A DNA stretch of 64,000 nt from Platycnemis pennipes (Eukaryota > Arthropoda > Insecta > Odonata > Platycnemididae), in contig OW121852.1 in assembly GCA_933228895.1 (NCBI GenBank), positions 127,033,544 through 127,097,543 on the forward strand, written 5' to 3'. Positions 56,165 through 64,000 of this stretch are shown here, in pieces; positions within the stretch are counted from its first letter, which is position 1; each line of letters begins with the position of its first letter. A program made the translations under genes and the position numbers. The notes beneath the pieces were generated by a model, which worked only from the letters and a program-made list of their open reading frames with translations, did not search any database and had not been told where the DNA came from.

Positions 56165-58219
56165 GTTTCACCACAACGCCCCGGCCTGTCAGAGTGTAGG
56201 GTATGTAGTCAGTTTCTAATATCTTGAAACAAAGGCCCTTCTGGCCCATCGTAACGGCAGGATATTTAGGAAATAAGTTTAGCTATTAGTGTTATTTTGC
56301 GAATGCGAAGTTTGCTCTAGTTTTCAATCTCAAAAAATGTGGATTTGAATCGCCAGTTACGAAGTGCATCAAAGTTACTTCGTTTCTGAGTGACCATTCC
56401 ACGCATTATTTTAAATGTACTTTCGGCTATCTACATTAAATATGAGCAACTTGGCATTCAATATTTTTTTTTGTCTATGTGTACTAACCCGCTCTCTCCT
56501 TAGGTATCACCACAACGCCCCGGCCTGTCAGAGTGTAGGGTATGTAGTCAGTTTCTAATATTTTGAAACAAAGGCCCTTCTGGCCCATCGTAACGGTAGG
56601 ATATTTAGGGTATGCGTTTAGCTTATATTACTATTTTGTGGATGCGAAGTTTGCTCTAGTTTTCAATCTCAAAAAATGTGGAATCGCCAGTTACGAAGTG
56701 CATCCAAGTTACTTCGTTTCTGAGTTACCATTCCTCGCATTATTTTAAATGCACTTTCGGCTATCTACATTAAATATGAGCAACTTGGCATTCAATATTT
56801 TGTTTTTTTTTGTCTTTTATGTGTACTAACCCGCTCTCTCCTTAGGTATCACCACAACGCCCCGGCCTGTCAGAGTGTAGGGTATGTAGTGAGTTCCTAA
56901 TATCTTGAAACAAAGGCCCTTCTGGCACATCGTAACGGTAGGATATTTAGGGTATGCGTTTAGCTATTAGTGTTATTTTGCGAATGCGAAGTTTGCTCTA
57001 GTTTTCAATCTCAAAAAATGTGGATTTGGATCGCCAGTTACGAAGTGCATCAAAGTTACTTCGTTTTTGAGTGACCATTCCTCGCATTTTTTTAAAAGGC
57101 ACTTTCGGCTATCTCCATTAAATGTGAGCAACTTGGCATTCAATATTTTGTTGTTTTTTTTTTGTCTTTTATGTGTACTAACCCGCTCTCTCCTTAGGTT
57201 TCACCACAACGCCCCGGCCTGTCAGAGTGTAGGGTATGTAGTCAGTTCCTAATATCTTGAAACAAAGGCCCTTCTGGCTCATCGTAACGGTAGGATATTT
57301 AGGGTATGCGTTTAGCTATTAGAGCTATTTTGTGGATGCGAAGTTTGCTCTTGTTTTCAATCTCAAAAAATGTGGATTTGGATCGCCAGTTACGAAGTGC
57401 ATCCAAGTTACTTTGTTTCTGAGTGACCATTCCTCGCATTTTATTAAAATGCACTTTCGGCTATCTCCATTAAATGTGAGCAACTTGGCATTCAATATTT
57501 TGTTTTTTTTTGTCTTTTATGTGTACTAACCCGCTCTGTCCTTAGGTATCACCACAACGCCCCGGCCTGTCAGAGTGTAGGGTATGTAGTCAGTTTCTAA
57601 TGTTTTGAAACAAAGGCCCTTCTGGCCCACCGTAACGGCAGGATATTTAGGAAATGCGTTTAGCTATTAGTGTTATTTTGCGAATGCGAAGTTTGCTCTA
57701 GTTTTCAATCTCAAAAGTCATGGATTTGGATCGCCAGCTACGAAGTGCATCCAGGTGACTTCGTTTCTGAGTGACCATTCCTCTCATTATTTAAATTGCA
57801 CTTTCGGCTATCTTCATTAAATGTGAGCAACTTGGCATTCAATATTTTGTTTTTTTGTCTTTTATGTGTACTAACCCGCTCTCTCCTTAGGTTTCACCAC
57901 AACGCCCCGGCCTGTCAGAGTGTAGGGTATGTAGTCAGTCCTAAAATCTTGAAACAAAGGCCCTTCTGGCCCATCGTAACGGCAGGATATTTAGGGTATG
58001 CGTTTAGCTTATATTACTATATTATGGATGCGAAGTTTGCTCTAGTTTTCAATCTCAAAAGTCGTGGATTTGGATCGCCAGTTACGAAGTGCATCCAAGT
58101 TACTTCGTTTCTGAGTGAACATTCCTCGCATTTTATTAAAATGCACTTTCGGCTATCTTCATTAAATGTGAGCAACTTGGCATTCAATATTTTGTTTTTT
58201 TGTCTATTAACCCGCTCTC
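56165..58219 (+). repeat. Tandem array of 6 ~346-bp monomers with 36-nt blocks (copy 2)
   Basis: Monomer landmarks fall at 56224, 56563, 56905, 57257, 57605 and 57949. The 36-nt blocks start at 56165, 56504, 56846, 57199, 57546 and 57891. The five inner blocks follow TACTAAC and CTCTCTCCTTAG-type tracts; all six precede GTATGT. Monomers here are more unlike one another than in copy 1 (for example TTAGCTATTAGTGTTATTTT variants). Even so, the blocks show only the same two variable positions. The last acceptor is destroyed: CTCCTTGTGAATCACCACAT fuses a truncated block to the downstream flank. Confidence 0.95.
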
Positions 58220-58681
58220 TCCTTGTGAATCACCACATCGTCAGGGACGTGAAGTGTGTGCAGTGCAGTGTAAGTGACGAAAAAAGTGCTTTGTGTGAAC
58301 GTGAGTGTCGTGTCAGTGTGGTGTAATTCAGTGTGGTGTAAATCAGTGTTGTGTAAGTGGTAGCCGCTTTCAACGGTTGGTGTGCATCATGTGAACCAGA
58401 GAGACTCTAGTGTATTGAATATAATGTAAATATGTGCCTGTGTATTTTTTGCTCCTTTTTCTACCTACCCTTCCAATAGCTACGCCGGCTCAGCGGAAAA
58501 AAAGGGAGAGAGAGCAGCCACGACTACCAGGGACTTCTTTGGCGTGTATGTGAGTTTGTCGATTGTCTTTTGTTTATTTTTAATTGTTTATTTTTATTCT
58601 ATATATGTTTAGGAAATGTGTTTATAATCTCTATACGATGAATATGCTTTTTATATTCTCTATACGTTATGTTTTCCTTAG
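58220..58681 (+). other. GTG-rich flank (copy 2)
   Basis: Counterpart of 9779-10240 with fewer CAGTG units and one extra A in the A-run of the candidate exon near 58500. Confidence 0.3.
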
Positions 58682-59118
58682 CACATACAGTGAGTAGGGT
58701 TTTGCATATCGGTCGTTTGTCCCGGGTCAATCCAGGTTTGGTCGTTGAACTCCGGTTTTGCCATGTGCACTGGCTCTTAGTTTTTCACTTAGGTAGGAAT
58801 CACACTCTTAGCGCCATTATGCGCATTCATACCTTTTATATTTTCATATTATTCCCTGTTTTTACTCTCAGTATTTTGCTTTGTGTACCGGCTCTTAGTG
58901 TTTTTAACTAGGCAGGGATTTTACTGTTCAGCACTTATAGTGTGTAGGGGTTGGCTTATCTGTCATTTGACCCGGGTCAATCCCGGTTTGGCATTTGAAC
59001 TACTGTTTTGCCGTGTCCACTGGCTCTTAGTTTTTGATTTAGGTAGGACTCACATTCTTAGCGCTATTATGCGCTACCATTCTATTTATATCTTAAGATT
59101 ATTCCGTTGTTCACGTAT
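58682..59118 (+). repeat. ~250-bp diverged tandem repeat (copy 2)
   Basis: Units begin at about 58682 and 58932, matching 10241 and 10493. Confidence 0.85.
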
Positions 59119-60119
59119 TTGTCACTGATAATTTGATTTATTTTTATGGTTAATTTTACCTTATTTTAATGTGTCTTTAATTAATGTATTTATTACAGGT
59201 TTTCCTCAATTTATTGTATTTTCTTTTGCAGGTGTATGTGTGAATGGTATTTTTGAGTTTTTTTATTGGAGAATGAATGATGATGAACAGGGTCAGCGCC
59301 GATAGGTATGCGAATGAAATAGGTAGGATTAGGGAATTTAGCAGTATATTTAGTTTAGAGGGTGGGTGGATTTTAGATTGGGAGGATAGGGTTTAATATC
59401 GTATATGCTTAGTTTTTAGTCCGCTTGATCTCGTCGCGTCTTGCCCTGGCCCTGGGAGTGAATGCGTGGAATAGGCCTCTGCGCAGCCCGGAGGGGAACG
59501 CAGGGGGAAACGCCACGTTAAATAAAGGTTAACGAGCCGGTGGCGCGACCTCTTGGGTTCGGCATGGAATAGCGCCTGTGTGTATGTGGTTATGCGTGTG
59601 AGAATGATCTAATAAGCATAAAAAGCACCATTCTAGCGAAACGTAAAACTTTTGTTGCTACACTCATTTTGCGTGTTTATGCTTTCATGGTTTTACAATC
59701 GTATAAGATAGTGGCAGGTGCAGAGATATAGTTTTTTTCTGCCAGGAAGAGACTATTATGTAAATACTGGCCTCAGAAACCCGTCCACTATTCCTTCATG
59801 GAGAGGGAATTTTCAGTACATGACTATTAGGCAATATTGACCACCCTCCCAAGGCTTATAACGATGCCCTCGTTTTGCTTACAAAAATGTTCATTCTTGC
59901 AATATTTCTTTTCTCACCGACTTCTCCCGACGACTCCGATATTTCTTTGCCTCAAATTTTGCTTCTTTTTCCTATCCATTTTATGTTTACTTTTATTAAC
60001 TACTCTACGCTTCGCTTCTGTTTTAATATTTGCATGTCTTCATTTATTTCACGGCTTTCAATTTTTTCTTTGTTTACATTTTATTCCAAGCTTTTTTTTT
60101 ACCAATGCCAACTTTACCA
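59119..60119. other. Gene-free DNA with GC-rich block (copy 2)
   Basis: Counterpart of 10691-11699; the GC-rich block (about 59415-59560) is essentially unchanged. Confidence 0.4.
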
Positions 60120-60410
60120 ACTTTAATCGAGTTTGCCAAGATAATATTTATGCAAAAATAAATAGTTATGATGGTAAAACGATGAACTGGATAGAATATA
60201 ACCTTTCTGATTGAAAATTAACTCTAAAAATTCTTGATCATTGCAGTGGAATGAAAACAATCAAATCAGGAGTTTCTCAAGGTTCAATATTAGGACCATA
60301 TCTGTTCCTTATATGTATATGACATTGTTAAGCACATTAGAAACGGAGAGATTTTTATGTATGCAGACAACATTGTGACAACTTCTTTGAAAGCAAATTT
60401 AAAAAAATAT
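60120..60410 (+). pseudogene. Jockey/CR1-like RT fragment (copy 2)
   Basis: Duplicate of 11700-11973 with a stop after the NLSD segment, GVSQGSILGP for GVPQGSILGP, a small insertion after LFLI, and the same YADN. Confidence 0.8.
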
Positions 60411-63400
60411 TGTATGATATTTTATTATATATTATTATATATTATTGTATATTTTATTGTATTTTAAACTCATGAGATGATGAATATCGTAATCTATGTA
60501 TCATTCTTCTCATCCAATTACAGAGTTATCAATATTTTGCTGTGCATTACTGTACACCTTATGAAAAAGTTTTTACGATATAAAATATACCTCATTGTAA
60601 CTTTGTAATTTGCTGTAAAATTTGTAAGTTGCTGTAAAATAAATGTTTCCGTAAAAAAATTGATAAAGTGATTTCCACGATCATTGATTTATACACTAAC
60701 ACCAAACGAAATACTAAATTATAACATTTCCTATTGTTTTATTAAATACTTTTGCCATGACGACGTAAATGGCTATAAAAAGTTTATTATCATTTAAAAC
60801 TGTGCAAATGTTATCTACTTACATCCAAAAAAAATGGCTTTGTTCTTTTTCTTTAAACTGCACATATATGTACTAAATGTACGGTAACACTTGGCAGGAT
60901 TTCTTAGATGATGAAGTGTCGTATTTTTTTCAATTGCTTCGCTCTCACTTCGGAGACGTAATTTACGAGCTATAAGATAACGATCATGAAATTACAAATA
61001 TATGTATGGAAATTTTTCCCTTCTTCGCATGATGGTTTTGTTTTTCACACTAGGATTTTAAGGAAATGTCCACCCTTATTTCATCTGGAAAAACAATGTT
61101 CCATTTACAATGATTTTCATGGAATCATGCTTATTTTTATACTGAAGAATATTATTTACAATTTACAATACTGTTATATGATCGAGTTAATTCCAAATAT
61201 TCTATTGAAAATAATTTTTTAATGTCTTAGGGCTACTTATTAAATTACCTTTTTTATGTAATTATTCAGTGTTATTGGTGATAAAGTACGCATACGTTTA
61301 TATTGTGGCTGATGAATATATTTATGAATGACATATTACGTGTTTATTGTTTTATATTATTGTAGTGAAATTATGCAAATTATACGATGACATCATCATC
61401 TGGCTACTTTTTTAAAGTTAATACTGTCATTTTTTCACGTGGTATTATTGGATTCTGAAATAAATTGGTAATTCAATTCCATACATTTTACAAATGTATT
61501 CTTGTTTCTTGTTGTTGTGTGTAGTCTGAAATCGAAATTTCCACACGCAAGAAAAATGGATTGAAGTGACTCATGAATATTAATTTATAAAAATTGAGAT
61601 AAAAGACCTAAGAAAAGAGTTATTTTAGAGCCTTTTCTTACTCTAGTCTTTGCATTTGGATTTTCTGTTTGCCATGGCGTCGTTTTATAGGAAATATATC
61701 TCCACGCATAATATATCTCCGCCTTCATCAGTATATTCGTCCATTATTTTTTTTCAAATCATATGGTCTCGGTTTCAAATCAACATACGTTGCCGTGGGG
61801 TAAGGGAGCGTCCATTAATCACGTTAGGTGATGCGAAGTGGGTCCGTGACAAGTAGTGAAGCATCAGCTTAGTGGCCTACAAGTGAATTACGTGCTTTTT
61901 TATCATCCAGGTGAACCCGCCCAGATCAAGTTGTTTATGTGTGTCGTTGAAGCACACTGACTTTGTCGTTTTTCATCAGACACTTCGTTATAATCCCTTC
62001 ACATGTATGCTATAACAGTAATGCTCTATTGATCACCCGCTCTTTTGTTAGATGAGAATCAAATGTCCTAACCTGCGGTACCTCTCATTACTATATAGGA
62101 TCTTGATTTAATAATATCTTGGTTGTAAGAAGGAAAATGTGGAGTATTTTTTTCAAACAATTTATTACATTCTAGACATGAAATGTTTTTTCTCCCCTGC
62201 ATATTTTGTATCGTGTTTTTTTACTGTGTTTGCACTTTGTGGTGTATTACTTACTGTTTTAATATACAATAATATGTAACATGTTGTAGATTATGTATAA
62301 ATAAATCTTTAGTTTAATCTCATAATATTACATATGTAATAATTTAATGTATAATGTATGTATAATATAGCCATAATATATGTGTATTGATGTGGCTGCA
62401 ATGACTTGAAACAGTCGTACTAATAAAAAGATAAATTATGTTTGTGTTTTTTCATGAACACGATTTATTTAGTTTTTCCTCGAAATGTGTTTTCTCATTC
62501 CATTGTGAATGGCCAAAATGCCTGACATGTTTATCAGTATTCTTTCGTGATATTGATTTTTCAGGGATACTTTTCCTTGGGTCTAAATTTCGTTGCTAAC
62601 AGGTATTTTATAATTGGATTATTGGTTTGGAATAAAGACATTGACCTTGAAACTCAATTTTAATCTACAATAAGCTTACATTAGCTATAATTCTTTTTTA
62701 TTTTTTTCATTATTTATGTGAAAGGATGCCTTTGTTACAAACATATTTTAAGTTATATGATTTTAATTTTTTTATTTTTTATTAATTACTCTTGTTTTTC
62801 ATTTATGGTATGCTCAGCTGACTTTTAATATTATGATCAAATTGATTTTTTTTATCTAAGACTATTCGGTAATTTTTCCGGAATAATAATAGTTTCTTAA
62901 TGTACTGAGAGGGAGTTGAAAGTATGAAACTGCTTTATTTGTATGCATGAGAAATTGTTAGATAGTCAATATCATTTAAAGTACAATAACAACAGTTATT
63001 TCTACATTCCAATCTTTGTCTCAGGAGTTACTGATAGTGAAAGCTTGTGAATATAGCAACGAAGTGTGAAACCTTCTGCTGATTTAAATGGATAATCTTT
63101 GAATTTAGTAAAATGTTTTAAATTGCTTCCGATAAGACTTCATGGACTCTGGGGATTCGTTGTAACGTATACCTTTTCAACTAAACATATCCTGATGTAT
63201 TCTAAATTACTACTAATATATTTATGTGAGTTAAAAACATTATAAACTCCTGTATTTATACGGAGGACTGCCTGCCTGTATTTTTGCATATATTCAATTG
63301 TATCGGTATCATAGTCAGAAAACCTGACAAACAACACTCTCGACATTAAACGGAGTTGCAACGAAAATCAACACTGCAAATATTTTTCAAGAAATGAATA

Positions 63401-64000
63401 AGAATGGAATAAACCACAAAGACAGTTTTCAGCGTTTGATTGGCTTGTCAAAACCAAAAACGATCAAGGCCTCTATCACCACAGCATCCAATTTGGCAAA
63501 GTTACTTAAAGAGTAACTTTTGACGTAAAAGTTACTTTTTTAACCTTAACATAAATCAGTTACTTTTCTAGAAAAGTAACTTTCAAATTTACCTAGATAC
63601 TTTTCACATAGATTACTTTAACTTTATTCAATTAATTTTTTTCGGTCACGTTCCCAACTATGATCGGTAAATACATAACACCCAATGTATTCGGATTTCA
63701 TTTTATGTTTGCTTAAAGGTAGTAATTAGTTGTTTGGATGTTAATTGTATTCCTGCAATTCTTTCTATTACTGTTTGCTTTTACACTTATTTTTTCTCAA
63801 TTGATTCCTAATATTCCTTTTAATGTGGCATGCAGTGAAAAACAGCGAGACTATTTTAAATAAATTATAATGACTGAGACCATATTTTTATAAAAAGAAG
63901 CATATCATGAGTTATGCTTGCCGACTCACTTCGCAAGAATTAAAAATAACTTAACAGTGGATTATTCAGGAATCTCTGTATCATCATTTTTGGTTCGTCT
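60411..64000. other. AT-rich gene-free DNA (copy 2)
   Basis: Counterpart of 11974-15546, clearly more diverged from it than the left part of the duplication is. The AGTAACTTTT cluster is retained near 63500-63620. No gene is supported. Confidence 0.5.

Larger units (their letters stand above)
51898..64000 (+). repeat. Segmental duplication, copy 2
   Basis: Direct-orientation partner of 1-15546. Its left end is not a real breakpoint: 51898 is only where the partner reaches the window edge, and the LINE there continues left to 51502. Differences from copy 1 include 6 instead of 16 array monomers, a 71-bp tandem duplication at 53736-53877, and loss of the last 36-nt array block at about 58217. 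Confidence 0.95.

Overview
The window looks like nuclear DNA of an arthropod, probably an insect. It is AT-rich, no bacterial-style gene survives, and it is packed with broken non-LTR retrotransposons, tRNA-derived SINEs, MITEs, a mariner relic and hammerhead-ribozyme-like motifs. Spliceosomal signals occur around a few GC-richer islands. I cannot name the species. No complete protein-coding gene is visible. What can be supported is transposon debris, a few candidate exons, and one striking tandem array. Layout: bases 1-15546 and 51898-64000 are two direct copies of one segmental duplication. Both are cut by the window edges, so its true length is unknown. Inside each copy, in order, are a CR1-like reverse-transcriptase 3' fragment (minus strand), an RTE-like 3' fragment, two LINE 3' ends, a possible exon, a cluster of perfect palindromes, a ~346-bp tandem array, a ~250-bp diverged tandem repeat, a decayed RT fragment, and about 3.5 kb of gene-free AT-rich DNA. 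The array has 16 monomers in copy 1 and 6 in copy 2, which explains almost all of the ~3.44-kb change in alignment offset. Every array monomer carries the same GC-rich 36-nt block, preceded by TACTAAC plus a pyrimidine tract and AG, and followed by GTATGT. In form this is a row of 17 (copy 1) or 6 (copy 2) identical 12-codon micro-exons separated by ~300-nt introns. The block has two positions that vary across 23 copies and no indels, whereas the intron-like parts vary more. This is the best candidate for something undescribed. It sits just downstream of six palindromes packed into 190 bp. Bases 15547-51897 are a graveyard of nested mobile elements. They include PIF/Harbinger-like MITEs nested at a TTA site (18097-19044), a head-to-head tRNA-SINE pair inside a CR1-like LINE (20835-21777), and a 150-bp hammerhead-like palindromic insertion with 12-bp target duplication inside another LINE (22190-22790). 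There is also a 3.34-kb DNA transposon with ~750-bp terminal inverted repeats (23239-26578), holding a hAT-like MITE that itself holds a pogo-like MITE. Further on are jockey/L2-like and RTE-like LINE pseudogenes (27800-29265, 32925-34275), a mariner remnant (30545-30866), and many copies of two related CR1-like LINE families, called A and B here. Their 3' ends carry an ATGTAGATGTAG-type tail and a GGCTTGCAGGGTAT motif. Possible host-gene pieces are a phase-0 terminal coding exon with a KRPR nuclear-localisation-like motif (20674-20754) and a dsRNA-binding-domain-like internal exon (45089-45207), which lies downstream of a CCAAT/CRE/Inr promoter candidate (44693-44796).
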